Part shown: piece after piece, positions 1-9,268 of the stretch
Position numbering within the stretch: the stretch's first letter is position 1
Layout of the letters: the number at the start of each line of letters is the position of its first letter
Source: Nitrosomonas communis
GTDB lineage: Bacteria > Pseudomonadota > Gammaproteobacteria > Burkholderiales > Nitrosomonadaceae
Direction: 5' to 3'
Length of the DNA stretch: 52,570 nucleotides
NCBI RefSeq assembly: GCF_900114745.1
Contig: NZ_FOUB01000025.1
Span: 1 to 52,570 of the forward strand
Made by a program: the position numbers and the translations under genes
The notes under the pieces: model-generated
What the model was told of the DNA's origin: nothing
Seen by the model: the letters and a program-made list of their open reading frames with translations, nothing else
Database searches by the model: none

Positions 1-1
1 G

Positions 2-127
2 CAGCAATGGGCAAGACTGATCTGTGTCAATATCTTCGCTAGAAAACAACTGGAATCCTTGGCCGAACCACCACCCAATCCTAAAAATCCTTCTTCAACT
101 CAGCAGCTTGATCTTGGTTTTGCTTAA
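2..127 (+). CDS. C-terminal end of a possible transposase (partial)
   Basis: An open frame enters from the left edge and stops at TAA 125-127. The 41 visible residues begin QQWARLICVNIFARKQL and end QLDLGFA. The opening pattern (W-A-x-x-I-C-x-N-x-F) and the Pro-rich tail resemble the C-terminus of IS4-like transposases. This is recognition by eye of a short tail, with no catalytic residues visible. The following 470 bp hold no convincing gene, which fits the end of an insertion sequence. It could be another protein altogether. Confidence 0.35.
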   Translation, partial: QQWARLICVNIFARKQLESLAEPPPNPKNPSSTQQLDLGFA

Positions 128-622
128 CCGGACAGTAGTGATGTGCAATATATTCTTATGATGAAGATGCAGTCATTTTATGTAAAATCGTATAGCACTC
201 TGAAGCTAAATGGCGTCTTGATTCTAACCATAGTCATCAGTGTTTATGTCCTGATATCTCTACAACCTTCTTATATATCTTACCACTGCGCTTCAATATA
301 CCAATTTTCGCAACTTAGCTGCAGCCCAGAGGTTATATTTGCCTTACGCATACCACCAAAATAATTGTTATCTACCCCCCTACGCCATCGAAGATTTACA
401 GTAACTTATATTCGTACTATTAAACTAAACTATTACAGCCCGTTACTCTCTACGTTATACTCGATAGAAATGGATATAACAGTCGTAGCGACTGCAGTTA
501 GTTTAACAAATATATTTTTTAAAAATTTTAATGGGATACCTGTATCGCATCGCAACCAAGTTATCGGGCAGAACAATTTGCTCATGATTAACTAATTTGT
601 GTCTTTACTTCGGGAGAACACT
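128..622. other. Intergenic, no supported gene
   Basis: AT-rich spacer between the partial gene at the left edge and the lipase-like gene. Two short open frames exist on the plus strand (143-364, 365-595), but they lack ribosome binding sites and recognisable motifs, and I do not call them. A plausible Shine-Dalgarno for the next gene lies at 612-617. Confidence 0.5.
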
Positions 623-1891
623 ATGAACAACCAACCATGCAAAATCAATGCCTTACTACCATGCGTAGCGGGATGGGTAATTCTCATGGTGTTTAGCAAT
701 ACAGCAGCGGCTATTGACTCTTCGGTAAAAACTAATACTACAACAATGCCCAACATAGAGTGTTTGTTAAACTGGGCGCAAACATTCCACTCCGATTTAT
801 TTTCACCAGCGGTGCAAGAGGTACAATTTTCTGACCCTTTTACCTATCGCTATTACCCCGACACCAATTCTTATGTGGGCGTTTCATCTGAAGATAATCA
901 TGTTTACTATCAAGGACCGACCGATCTCTCACCAAAAGACATCGGTGATTTATCCACTTTCTTGCAAGAATCAGGATGTGGAACAATACCCTACCCTGTT
1001 ATTTTTATTCATGGCTTAGCCTCTTCAGCAGAGACATGGGCTGCATATACAAATTATCTAATAAATAATGCCAAATGGACATTCGGTGGGATACCCTTTT
1101 ACCATCATGACACAAAAATGGTTGATATTAGTTGCCCATCGAACCAAAATCCGGTAATTAAATGTACGGGTGGTGCGGGCAATTTCTACACGTTAAATTT
1201 CTCTGATAATCAAGGGCTACCCTTAAATATCCAAGGAGGCGAATTAGCAGTAATTATTAGAGCAGTTTTAGATAAAAATCCCGGCGCAACAAAGGCTCTT
1301 CTGATTGGACATAGCTTAGGTGGGCTTGCTGCAAGAGCTTATCTACAAGGATTAGCACAAGCACCCGATCCAGCAACACCCATTCCTTACCGCGGTGATG
1401 TTGCGAAACTTATCACTATTGCCACTCCGCATCAAGGTAGTTTTTGGGCACAAGTATGTCATGATGATTTTGGTATTTCCGGTGATAATAGCATCTGCGA
1501 TCTTTTCAATCTGGGCATTGATCCCCACAGTACTGCAATCCAGGAACTACAGCCAGACAGCTCCGCTTTGAAAATACTTAATGATTTAACTACTCATCCC
1601 CTTCCATCCGATGCAATCTATCTCTCGATAATTGGAACAGGTCAGCCTACTTTGTCTAGTTTGGTTAATTACCACGATGGGGACGGTATTGTTTCAAATA
1701 CTTCCCAGAATTTAATGGAAGTCACTGAAAATCTTCCTCTCCAACAGAAATCAATAAAGGTTGATATCCCTTTCCGAGAAGAATGCGGTAATGAAATAAA
1801 AATACCCGTTATCGGTAGCTTAGGTCAAACTCACACCTGTGAGACGACTGATAAGGGTATAGGAGCAGAAGTTTTAAGAAATCTGCAATAG
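623..1891 (+). CDS. Secreted alpha/beta-hydrolase, lipase/PGAP1-like
   Basis: A probable exported lipase or esterase. I start it at ATG 623 rather than GTG 599 because GGGAGA lies just upstream and the protein then opens with a signal peptide (basic start, hydrophobic stretch, cleavage after TAAA). The alpha/beta-hydrolase landmarks are in order: an oxyanion-type HG in FIHGLASSAETW near residue 129, the nucleophile elbow GHSLGG near residue 230, an acidic residue in DGDGIVSN near 352, and a candidate catalytic His in GQTHTC near 402. Several Cys residues in the mature part suggest periplasmic or extracellular disulphides. The substrate is not deducible. It stands alone with AT-rich spacers on both sides. 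The family call is firm at superfamily level only. Confidence 0.75.
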   Translation: MNNQPCKINALLPCVAGWVILMVFSNTAAAIDSSVKTNTTTMPNIECLLNWAQTFHSDLFSPAVQEVQFSDPFTYRYYPDTNSYVGVSSEDNHVYYQGPTDLSPKDIGDLSTFLQESGCGTIPYPVIFIHGLASSAETWAAYTNYLINNAKWTFGGIPFYHHDTKMVDISCPSNQNPVIKCTGGAGNFYTLNFSDNQGLPLNIQGGELAVIIRAVLDKNPGATKALLIGHSLGGLAARAYLQGLAQAPDPATPIPYRGDVAKLITIATPHQGSFWAQVCHDDFGISGDNSICDLFNLGIDPHSTAIQELQPDSSALKILNDLTTHPLPSDAIYLSIIGTGQPTLSSLVNYHDGDGIVSNTSQNLMEVTENLPLQQKSIKVDIPFREECGNEIKIPVIGSLGQTHTCETTDKGIGAEVLRNLQ

Positions 1892-2128
1892 GTTTGGCAA
1901 ATTAAACATACTAATCTTTGCAGCAATCGTGCCGTAAGAAAATACCAACTACAATATTAAAACACAATACAAGTGAGATGTATCTTAACCATTATCCGTT
2001 ATTCCTTATCAATAATAAATTCCATTGATAGTTATGATCTTCTGAAGCAGTACAATTAATTGCACTAATCTACCTAATCACTAGAAACAGATGAAACTCA
2101 AATCTAAAGTAGCCAGGTTTTAACTTTT

Positions 2129-2362
2129 TCACCTTGCTTTTCGCCATTCCCAAGGGGGAATTTGCTGGGTTTCTGGTAAACTCCACAAGCCCACTTTATT
2201 TTGTCTTGCTTGTTTCTCCAAAGCATAGAGATTTTGATCTCTGGCATATTTCCTATATACCCATGCCGCACCAAGTCTTACCATTTCTGCATTTACATCA
2301 ATATCGTCTTTATATACCCGTGCAACTTTACGACCATAACGATCTGTATCTTGTGCTTTGAT
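2129..2362 (-). pseudogene. Thermonuclease (SNase) family gene, 5'-truncated
   Basis: Reading the minus strand from about 2362 to the TGA at 2129-2131 gives a start-less frame with the C-terminal half of a staphylococcal-nuclease fold protein: DTDRYGRKVARVY, then DVNAEMVRLGAAWVYRKYA, then GLWSLPETQQIPPWEWRKA. DRYGR..A, V.LGAAW.Y and the closing PPWEWR are family hallmarks. The N-terminal part, with the first catalytic Arg and Asp, is absent. The break coincides with the start of primase homology on the plus strand at about 2358, so recombination or integration fused the two. The remnant cannot start translation and is almost certainly non-functional. Confidence 0.75.
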
Positions 2363-2849
2363 TGGTGGTAAGCATAAAGTTATGAGAACTGTTTCAGCTG
2401 ATGTGCATCAGGATTCAGCGATTTCATATGAATTTATCAGCCAGGAAGAACTTAAGAAAATTTATGCGAATGACCAAATTCAAATGGGTGAAAAATCTAT
2501 TGATAATAACACCACACCAATTATGAAAAATAAAATTACTGCATGGGGAGAACACAAAGATTGTAGAACTTATCGTGGTGGTGTTGTTTTTGCACCAGGT
2601 AAGAAATTGCCATGGGATTATTACAATAGCTGGGAGGGATTCGCAATAGAACCTTCTAACGGAGCTAATACAGATATTGTAAAAAATCATATTGAGCAGG
2701 TTATGTGTGGTGGTGATCCTGCCTTAGTTAAATATTTTTATGATTGGATTGCTAAAACAATGCAGCCTCCTGATGAACCTGCTGGTTCTGCATTAGTTCT
2801 ACGCGGTGAAAAAGGCACAGGCAAAGGCACAATCGGGCATTTTCTTAGA
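2358..2849 (+). pseudogene. Primase-helicase (DUF5906/VapE-like) fragment, copy 1
   Basis: The translation from about 2358 matches, by eye, roughly four residues in five of the central part of the island primase-helicase at 26816-29467 (minus). Both share IGGKH, MRTVSADVHQD, YANDQIQ, TPIMKNKI, APGK, YNSW.GFA and IVKNHIEQV, and run to the Walker A motif GEKGTGKGT near 2808-2835. Homology stops at CTTAGA (2844-2849), where an IS5-type sequence begins. The fragment lacks the N-terminal primase part and everything after Walker A. The divergence between copies means it came from a related but different element, not a recent duplication. Confidence 0.8.
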
Positions 2850-3269
2850 GACTGTTTGGAAACTCCTATTTTATGTCAAGCGCCTCAACATAATGCGGGT
2901 CATGGCGATATAAACCCAGGTTTCATCCGTCCGGGTGAGGCGCTCATAGCTTTTACTCAGTCTGCGTGAATGGTTCAGCCGGTCAAAAGTGCGCTCGACT
3001 ACCCAGCGGCAAGGCAATAGCACAAATTTCCTGGTTTCCCTGGGGCGCAACATCCCCTCCAGACAGAATTTAAACCGTCGTGCGACCCAGTCTATTAAAC
3101 GACCGCCATAGCCACCATCTACCCAAATCCTCCTCAATTTTTTGCACCCTCCCGGCAAGTGACGCAACAGCAGGCGGGCACCGTCACGATCCTGCACACT
3201 GGCGCTAGTGACTACCACCGCCAACAGTAATCCCAGTGTGTCTACCAGAATGTGGCGTTTACGACCCAT
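2850..3269 (-). mobile_element. IS5-family insertion sequence relic
   Basis: The IS relic starts at 2850 (GACTGTTTGG, a probable terminal repeat), directly after the primase fragment. Its transposase reads on the minus strand from about 3269 to TAA at 2871-2873. The residues match the second half of an IS5-type DDE transposase: GRKRHILVDTLGLLLAVVV, then QDRDGARLLL, IWVDGGYGG, and the catalytic-Glu segment RWVVERTFDRLNHSRRLSKSYE. The first half, with the first Asp and the other terminal repeat, is missing, so the element cannot move by itself. Its broken end joins the rep pseudogene region. Confidence 0.8.
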
Positions 3270-3386
3270 TCAATCCACCGAGCCAATGCAATGCCCAACG
3301 AGCGAATGGAGGCGGTGTATTGCGTTGGCGAAGTGCACGATACTTCGCTAGAAGTATCCCAAGCGTCAAAAGTATCCTCACTGGGT

Positions 3387-4606
3387 ATGATGCGTAGTAA
3401 TACAGTACCCTATAACTGCAATAGTGAGTACTTCAAACTTTTAAGGTTTGGGGTGGATAGCCTGTATCTGTCCTATCAAGGTAAATTATTCCCAGAAGTT
3501 AAAGAGCGTTTAACCCAGCTTAAACAGTTAGCACAGCGTCCAGAAATAGACCAGCAGGCACAAGCACAATATGCCATTGCTGGTCATATCTTTGAAGTCA
3601 AGGATAAAGGCTCGTCCATATTTTCTTATGTGATGGAAGATGGTGCCTTTCGTATCAGTCTATGCAGAACCAGCAAGAAAACCCCATGGCTTATGTGAAG
3701 CTGTCTTCCCGCTATTTATGCAGCATCTCTCCAAAAGAGGCAGAAAAACATCTTCGTTATATCTTAAATGAATTAGGCAGCTTGAACAGTCATGCCCATG
3801 TCAGCCGTATTGATTTATGTGCTGATTTTATCTCCCCTGAAAACATGGAATCCTGGCATCGAGAAGCCTGGATCACGCGCGGCAAGAAGATCGATACTCA
3901 TGTAATCAATGGCGCATTCACTGGTTGGTCAATTGGCCTGGGCGGCAAGATTTCCTGCCGCCTATATAACAAATTGCTGGAAATTCAATCGAGCGGCAGA
4001 ACCGATTTGGTGCCCTTATGGCAAGAAGCTGGCTGGCAGGAAAATGATCCCATCTGGCGCGTTGAATTTCAGTTGATGCGCGAGGTATTGAATGAACATG
4101 GCTTGATCAGCCTAGATAGCGTATTAGCTAATTTAAACGGCTTGTGGAGCTATGCTTCCGCTGAATGGCTACGTTTAACAATCCCTAATCCTGATGATCA
4201 AACGCGCTCTCGCTGGCCGATTCACCCCTTATGGGGCTATATCTCTTCCATTGATTGGGAAGGCAATGGCGGGCCCTTATCCAGATCATTTAAAGCAACC
4301 AGGCTGCCAGACGATAATCGGATATTTTCCTTGGGTGCCAGCTCGCTTGCTTCCTATATGGCAAAGCATGGCATGAATGATTTTGATGATGATGAAGGTC
4401 TGGATCGTTATATGCTATACCTGTTTAAGTATTTCCATGAACGTGGCTTCTTCATGGGCTTATCTGCATTAGAGTACATCCTGGAAAAGGTGCGTTTACG
4501 CGCAAGGGAATTTAACACGCTATTGAATTGTTCTGAGGAAGAACAAAAGCAATTGAAAGTCAATCAAGCTGCTATTGATTATCAGAAAGCTTCGGATGGC
4601 GCATGA
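3387..4606 (+). pseudogene. Replication initiation protein (Rep_trans-like), frameshifted
   Basis: Two overlapping frames together form one protein. The first, from ATG 3387, carries LLRFGVDSLYLSYQGKLF and runs to about 3680. The second continues with NPMAYVKLSSRYLCSISPKEA, SRIDLCADF, SCRLYNKLLEI and WRVEFQLMREVL, to TGA at 4604-4606. The ordering of RFG.D.L, R.DLC.DF and the Y-N-K segment is that of replication initiation factor proteins of small rolling-circle-type elements. Adding one A to the short A-run near 3676-3680 would restore a continuous frame, so a single-base deletion (real or sequencing) is the likely lesion. The stop overlaps the start of the next gene as ATGA, indicating a former operon with the HTH gene and integrase. 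Confidence 0.7.
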
Positions 4607-4932
4607 AAACATTCAACCTGGAAGAAGCCGCCCTATTCCTGAAGCTATATCCTGAAGAAGTGCGCCGTCGCGCCAAAGCTGGTGTCATCCCAGGGGCAAA
4701 ATTGGGCAAACGATGGGCTTTTATTGACGATGATCTTGCTACCTATATGCGCTCGTTATATCCTAGTCCCCGGCAAGCGTTGCAAGTGGGACATAGGGAG
4801 AACACATTATGTCACTCTTTAAACGTGGAAAAACGTGGTGGATTAGCTTCACCATACCCAGCGGCGAGCGTGTTAGACGCTCTGCTGCAACAGAAGACCG
4901 CATCCAGGCGCGAGAACTCCACGACAAGCTAA
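4603..4932 (+). CDS. HTH_17/excisionase-like DNA-binding protein
   Basis: A 109-residue protein whose first 55 residues look like a MerR/excisionase winged helix: NLEEAALFLKLYPEEVRRRAKAGVIPGAKLGKRWAFIDDDLATYM. The helix-turn-helix followed by the P-G-x-K-x-G-x-x-W wing is typical of HTH_17 proteins. It overlaps the rep stop by four bases (ATGA), and its last 124 bases overlap the start of the integrase gene in another frame. The unusual C-terminal half may be only a by-product of that overlap. By position it would be the directionality factor or regulator of the decayed left element. Confidence 0.65.
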   Translation: MKTFNLEEAALFLKLYPEEVRRRAKAGVIPGAKLGKRWAFIDDDLATYMRSLYPSPRQALQVGHRENTLCHSLNVEKRGGLASPYPAASVLDALLQQKTASRRENSTTS

Positions 4933-5822
4933 AAGCGGAATTGTGGCGGGTTGCCAAACTGGGTGAAAAGCCGAAACGCACTTGGGATGAAGCGGCCTAT
5001 AAATGGCTAATGGAAACGCAGCATAAAAAGACACATCATGATGATGTGGCCAAAATAAGCTGGCTCCAGCAGTTCTTTAGAGGCAAGTATCTTGATGAGC
5101 TATCAAGGGATGTCATCGCCAGGATAGGTGAATTAAAGCTTCAGGAAACGATTTTTGCTACGGCTAATCGTTTGCTGGCACTCATTCGCTCTATCCTGCG
5201 ACGAGCTGCCTTAGATTGGGAATAGATCGACAAACCGCCAGTCATCAAGCTGTACCGTGAAGCCAAGCGGCGAGTACGTTACCTGAGTCCAATACAAGCG
5301 AACCTGCTTTTGCAGGAGTTGCCGGAACACTTGGCGGATATCGTCAAATTCTCGCTGGCGACAGGGTTGAGGCGGTCAAATGTGACAAAACTGGAATGAT
5401 CGCAAGTTGACATGCAGCGTAATGTGGCATGGATTCACGGTAATCAGGCGAAAGCGGGTAAACCGATTCACGTCACGCTTAATGCGACGGCCATAGCAGT
5501 ATTAACCAAACAGATCGGCAAGCATCCCAAGGCAGTATTCAGCTACAAAGGCAAACCGATTACCCAGGTTAATACCAAAGCTTGGTATAAAGCGTTAAAA
5601 CGTGCAGGCATTGAGGATTTCCGCTGGCATGAATTGCGGCATACCTGGGCAAGCTGGGTAGCTCAAAATGGTGTGTCGCTCAATGTCATCCAGGAGATGG
5701 GGGCTTGGGAATCTGCTGAGATGGTGAGGCGTTATGCTCACCTTGCACCCGAGCAATTTTCTCAGCATGCGCGTGTCGTGGATAACGTGCTCAATAGCAC
5801 AAATTTGGCACAATCGGAGTAA
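4809..5822 (+). pseudogene. Tyrosine recombinase (phage integrase) with two nonsense codons
   Basis: One continuous frame from ATG 4809 to TAA 5820-5822 is interrupted by TAG at 5223-5225 and TGA at 5398-5400. Read through, it is a complete integrase of about 335 residues: N-terminal arm domain (FKRGKTWWISFTIPSG), core-binding domain, then the catalytic Arg in ATGLRRSN, HELRHTW, and YAHL with the nucleophilic Tyr. Context suggests both stops replaced Trp codons (DWE-[W]-IDKPP and KLE-[W]-SQVD), so each needs one G-to-A change. The gene ends 36 bp before the 48-bp tRNA-Thr repeat, as expected for an integrase that used that tRNA. It is presumed dead unless both stops are suppressed. Confidence 0.85.
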
Positions 5823-5857
5823 GAAGTAATCAGTATTTGCGCTAAGTTGTTGATTTT

Positions 5858-5905
5858 TGGTGCTGTTGAGAGGAGTCGAACCTCCGACCTACTGATTACG
5901 AATCA
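5858..5905 (-). repeat. attL: 48-bp tRNA-Thr 3'-end direct repeat
   Basis: These 48 bases are identical to the 3' end of the intact tRNA-Thr at 38975-39022, in the same orientation, including the CCA end, T-arm and anticodon region. After 5905 the sequences diverge (TTCTAATA here, GTTGCTCT in the tRNA). This is the classic footprint of integration into the 3' end of a tRNA gene. The P4-type integrase starts 157 bp to the right and the older integrase ends 36 bp to the left, so this repeat separates two elements that used the same site. Confidence 0.93.
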
Positions 5906-6031
5906 TTCTAATATTAATCCAAACACATCCAGCAAGTTCTATAATATTACTATTATTCAATATATTACATATAATATGGTATAATTATAGTCCAGAGAGC
6001 TCCTTTAAAATCTATTTGCAGCCACCCCATT

Positions 6032-6055
6032 AACTGGGACTATAACTAGGACTAA
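6032..6055 (+). promoter_or_regulatory. Tandem 12-bp motif, probable arm-type recombination site (left)
   Basis: Two adjoining 12-mers, AACTGGGACTAT and AACTAGGACTAA, end 6 bp before the integrase start codon. The same doublet, with the G/A variants swapped, occurs at the other end of the island (38885-38908). Presence at both ends, inside each att repeat, fits arm-type binding sites for the integrase or its excisionase. The left copy could also let the integrase control its own transcription. No other copy was noticed in the window. Confidence 0.6.
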
Positions 6056-6061
6056 TTAATT

Positions 6062-7387
6062 GTGCAACCTAAGATTAAAACTGTTAAATACAGCGTTCCT
6101 GAGATTAAGCAGACAATCCTAGATTCATATAGGAAAAAAGCTACTTCGGGCACAATCTTTCAAATTAAAGAAAAATCAAGAGGTCGTGGCCAAGGCGTAT
6201 TTGTTGTCAGAGTTCTTGAGAATGGCGAAGTAGATTTTTATTTCAAATATTTTATAGATGGAAAAGAAAAATCAAAGAAGATTGGTAGGTATGGGAATAT
6301 TTCCAACCAATTAACACTGGCACAAGCGAAGGCTGAATTTCGCATACATTCTGCGACCTATAGTTCTGGTATCGATCCTAAAGTTCAAGAACAAGAAGAC
6401 GCACAAAAAGAAGAAAAAGAAAAAAAGGCTCAAGCTGAAATTGAACGCAAAAAGCAAATGCAAGGCAGCCTTAGGCAGCTATCAGACTTTTATCTTGCTC
6501 ATCTCGAAAAAAATGCACGAGAACTTCATTTCCGCAATGTTCGCAATGCATTCAAAAAAAATCTTCTTATAATTGACCTTGAGGTAAAAGCAAACGATAT
6601 AACGAAGGAAGATATTATTCAAATATTGCATTCCATTACAGAGCGTGGCTCATATATTATGGCAAATCGTATGAGAGCTTATCTTTCAGCGATGTTTGAA
6701 TATGGAATAAGTTTCGATCATTCTGTTGAATCATACACAAGGCAAACCAAGTTTTTTATTCAATCTAATCCAGTAACTACAGTTCAGAAAGTAGTAAAGA
6801 ATGAGAAAAAAGGTGAACGCTCATTAACTGAGAAAGAAGTTAAGATTTTCTGGCGAGCTCTTGATAGAAGCAAAATATCAATCTTTAGAATTAATGTCTT
6901 TAAATTATTGCTCCTTACAGGCTCTCGTGTCGGAGAAATAGCAGGTTTACGTTGGGATGAAATTTATCTTTCTGAAAAAATAATTCTTCTACCCTCAGAA
7001 AGAACAAAAAATGGGATTCCCCATGTTATCCCGATCAATAACACCATGCTTGAGATCATTAAAAATAATCCCAAATTAAATGAGATTTACCTATTCCCTG
7101 CCAACAATAATATTGAACCTCAAAAGGTGGATGGATTTAGCCAAGCTATCGACAGATTATTAAATCAAATTAAAATGGATAGATTTTCACCTAGAGATTT
7201 ACGTAGAACATTTAAAATTCTAGCAGGTAAAGCCGGAATATCAAAAGAAATTAGAGATAGATTGCAGAATCATTCGCTGCAAGATGTTTCAAGTATGCAT
7301 TATGACAAATATGACTACTTAAGAGAAAAACGCGAAGCCATGGATATATGGAATGATTATTTAATAGGTATTTTGGATAAGGTTTGA
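6062..7387 (+). CDS. P4-type tyrosine integrase of the tRNA-Thr island
   Basis: A 441-residue site-specific recombinase that would integrate and excise the island at tRNA-Thr. The start is GTG at 6062. The N-terminus (residues about 30-110) has the arm-binding pattern of P4-like integrases (F.V.VLENG...FYFKYFIDGKEKSKKIGRYG...TLAQAKAE), followed by a charged linker and a core-binding domain. Catalytic features are TGSRVGEIAGLRWDE (Arg near 287), SPRDLRRTF near 376, where the usual HxxR first position is Arg, and QNHSLQDV..MHYDKYDY with the Tyr near 413. It sits 157 bp inside attL and reads into the island. The frame is intact, in contrast to the neighbouring dead integrase, so this is the probable driver of the 33-kb island. 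Confidence 0.9.
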   Translation: MQPKIKTVKYSVPEIKQTILDSYRKKATSGTIFQIKEKSRGRGQGVFVVRVLENGEVDFYFKYFIDGKEKSKKIGRYGNISNQLTLAQAKAEFRIHSATYSSGIDPKVQEQEDAQKEEKEKKAQAEIERKKQMQGSLRQLSDFYLAHLEKNARELHFRNVRNAFKKNLLIIDLEVKANDITKEDIIQILHSITERGSYIMANRMRAYLSAMFEYGISFDHSVESYTRQTKFFIQSNPVTTVQKVVKNEKKGERSLTEKEVKIFWRALDRSKISIFRINVFKLLLLTGSRVGEIAGLRWDEIYLSEKIILLPSERTKNGIPHVIPINNTMLEIIKNNPKLNEIYLFPANNNIEPQKVDGFSQAIDRLLNQIKMDRFSPRDLRRTFKILAGKAGISKEIRDRLQNHSLQDVSSMHYDKYDYLREKREAMDIWNDYLIGILDKV

Positions 7388-7597
7388 ATCATGAGTTTTT
7401 TCATAAATTTTCAGGCAAGACAACAAAACAAAGTTGTCATCTAATCATTCTTATATTTTATGCAGCTTATTTTCTCTATGCAGTATTGAATATCAATAAG
7501 TAAGTCAATTCAATGAAATAACTGCTGATATTCTACAAGCCAAGAATAATCATTCGAAGTCAAATAAAAATAATCACAATATTCAAGATAGGAAGGC

Positions 7598-8482
7598 ATG
7601 ATTACCATTCGTGATTTGTTATGTGGAGTGGCAGTTGGGGATGCTATAGGATATCCCTTGGAATTTCTACGAAATCCTAATAAAAATGATTTTGAGAATT
7701 CAATGAATGCCAAAATATTGAATGCATCTGATGATACTCAAATGACATTATTTTTAGCAGAAGCTATCGCGAATTACGGCATTAATTTTGCTCCAGATCT
7801 ACCTTATATTCGTTGGTATTCTACTCAGAATAGATTCAAAGAGAATTCTCATTTGCATGATGGATTGCTAAGTTTTGAATGCCTATATAATTTGAGGGAA
7901 CCGGGAAATACCTGCATGTCTGCCTGCAATTCATTGTCGAAGGGAGAAAAGGTTATTAATGATTCTAAGGGCAATGGAACAGTAATGCGAATATCTCCTT
8001 GGGCATTGAAGGCTGCAATGGATGATAAATTGGATTATAGCCATTATGCGCATTTAGTACGGAAAGATTCGCTTGCTACACATAAACATCCAGAAGCAAC
8101 AGAATCTGCTACAGCTCTATTTCTGATATTATATTTTTTAGTACTTGGTGTGAAATTAGAAGCTGGATTAATACTGGCCATAAAAGAAATTGATTCTTAT
8201 AGCAGAACGTATGAATTATTGCTGAAAGTTATAAATGGGGAATTATTAGACTTAGAAGGTTGGGTAGCTGAGGAAGCATTATATATAGCATTATCTTCAG
8301 TGTTTAGATCAACAGATTATCTAACTGCAATTTACAACGCTTCTGTAATATCGGGTGATTCTGACACTTGTGCTTCGATAGCAGGGGCGATAGCGATGTG
8401 TTCCGGTATGGAGATTCCAAGCCACTTTATAGATAAATTAGATGTGCTTCCTGCTATAAATTATGTATCTGATTGTTGGTAG
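7598..8482 (+). CDS. ADP-ribosylglycohydrolase (DraG-like)
   Basis: A 294-residue protein of the ADP-ribosyl-glycohydrolase family, which removes ADP-ribose from proteins, nucleic acids or small molecules using two Mg ions. Visible signatures are GVAVGDAIGYPLEF at residues 10-23, SDDTQMT at 44-50 (metal ligands) and GDSDTCASIAGAIA near 253 (second metal cluster). There is no DraT-like transferase or toxin beside it, so the substrate is unknown. Candidates are a partner ADP-ribosyltransferase elsewhere, or a phage or host modification. It is the first gene after the integrase, separated by 210 bp, and convergent with the minus-strand pair that follows. Confidence 0.85.
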   Translation: MITIRDLLCGVAVGDAIGYPLEFLRNPNKNDFENSMNAKILNASDDTQMTLFLAEAIANYGINFAPDLPYIRWYSTQNRFKENSHLHDGLLSFECLYNLREPGNTCMSACNSLSKGEKVINDSKGNGTVMRISPWALKAAMDDKLDYSHYAHLVRKDSLATHKHPEATESATALFLILYFLVLGVKLEAGLILAIKEIDSYSRTYELLLKVINGELLDLEGWVAEEALYIALSSVFRSTDYLTAIYNASVISGDSDTCASIAGAIAMCSGMEIPSHFIDKLDVLPAINYVSDCW

Positions 8483-8529
8483 CGGCTCAAAAAGTTTTGA
8501 AGAATGAGAATGAGAAAAAAAATTAACAC

Positions 8530-9246
8530 TCATTCACACTCCCAAAGAATAATTCCATCAACAATATTGTTCACTGTCTTAATCTCAGAAGCATTAAGTA
8601 GAGAGATCAATTCTTTATTGATGATCTCGATAATTTCTGCTTCATCTGAAGTAATTAACCTATAATTAATATTACAAGCTTTATCTATCCAGATTTGCGG
8701 ATAGGTTCTAATTTGATGGCTTTGTGATACCAGTATCTCTGCAACAAAGGGAGATACTTTGCTTATGGATTTATTCCAATCAATCTTTTTCAAGGCGTGC
8801 AGATTACCCAATAGTGCAATCAATGGGTTCAGACCAACATGCTGCAATATTTCCTTTGCCATCCATTCATCGCGCCCTACTCCGCTCTCAATATTACCAT
8901 CTATTGCTATTAGCTTCACACATGCACCGTTTCTGCTAATTTTAGCAAGATCAGCGATCATTGCACGGTAAGCAGGATGATCAATCATGGGAGCAATTTG
9001 AATATCTTCAACATTACCTCCACTTTGCATAATTTTATCAATTATAAATTGTTGACTACTCGCAATTTCCAAGGCAACAGTTAAGCATCTTTTCTGCTGT
9101 AAATACTTGGTAATTAGTGACTGGAAGAACTGTATAGAACCAGGTTGTCTATGGGTTTCTCCCATAATCGTAATGCTGTGGGGCTCCAGATTTTTCAGAA
9201 TTTGGTTCTGGATTTCTACTGAATAAGCCCCCGTAGAAAAGAACAT
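8530..9246 (-). CDS. ChaN/TIKI-EreA-superfamily exported protein
   Basis: A protein of about 240 residues with the pattern of the haem-binding/TIKI-like superfamily: IMGETHRQPGSIQFFQSLI, VALEIASSQQ, a mid-protein DHPAYR, AIDGN..R..WMAKEI, then ALLGNLHALKK. The GET/H and GN.HA motifs are expected ligand or active-site positions. The ATG at 9246 cuts the hydrophobic leader. In-frame codons further upstream extend it as DAFFALII before MFFSTGAYS, but no start lies there. An ATG at 9269 overlapping the upstream stop (ATGA) is one base out of frame across a T5 run (9260-9264). A one-base indel in that run probably hides the true start. The ligand is unknown. Confidence 0.6.
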   Translation of the reverse strand: MFFSTGAYSVEIQNQILKNLEPHSITIMGETHRQPGSIQFFQSLITKYLQQKRCLTVALEIASSQQFIIDKIMQSGGNVEDIQIAPMIDHPAYRAMIADLAKISRNGACVKLIAIDGNIESGVGRDEWMAKEILQHVGLNPLIALLGNLHALKKIDWNKSISKVSPFVAEILVSQSHQIRTYPQIWIDKACNINYRLITSDEAEIIEIINKELISLLNASEIKTVNNIVDGIILWECE

Positions 9247-9268
9247 TATAATGAGCGCGAAAAATGCA

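Noticed and set aside
143..595. Two short plus-strand frames in the left spacer
   Set aside because: No ribosome binding site, no protein-like composition, no motif.
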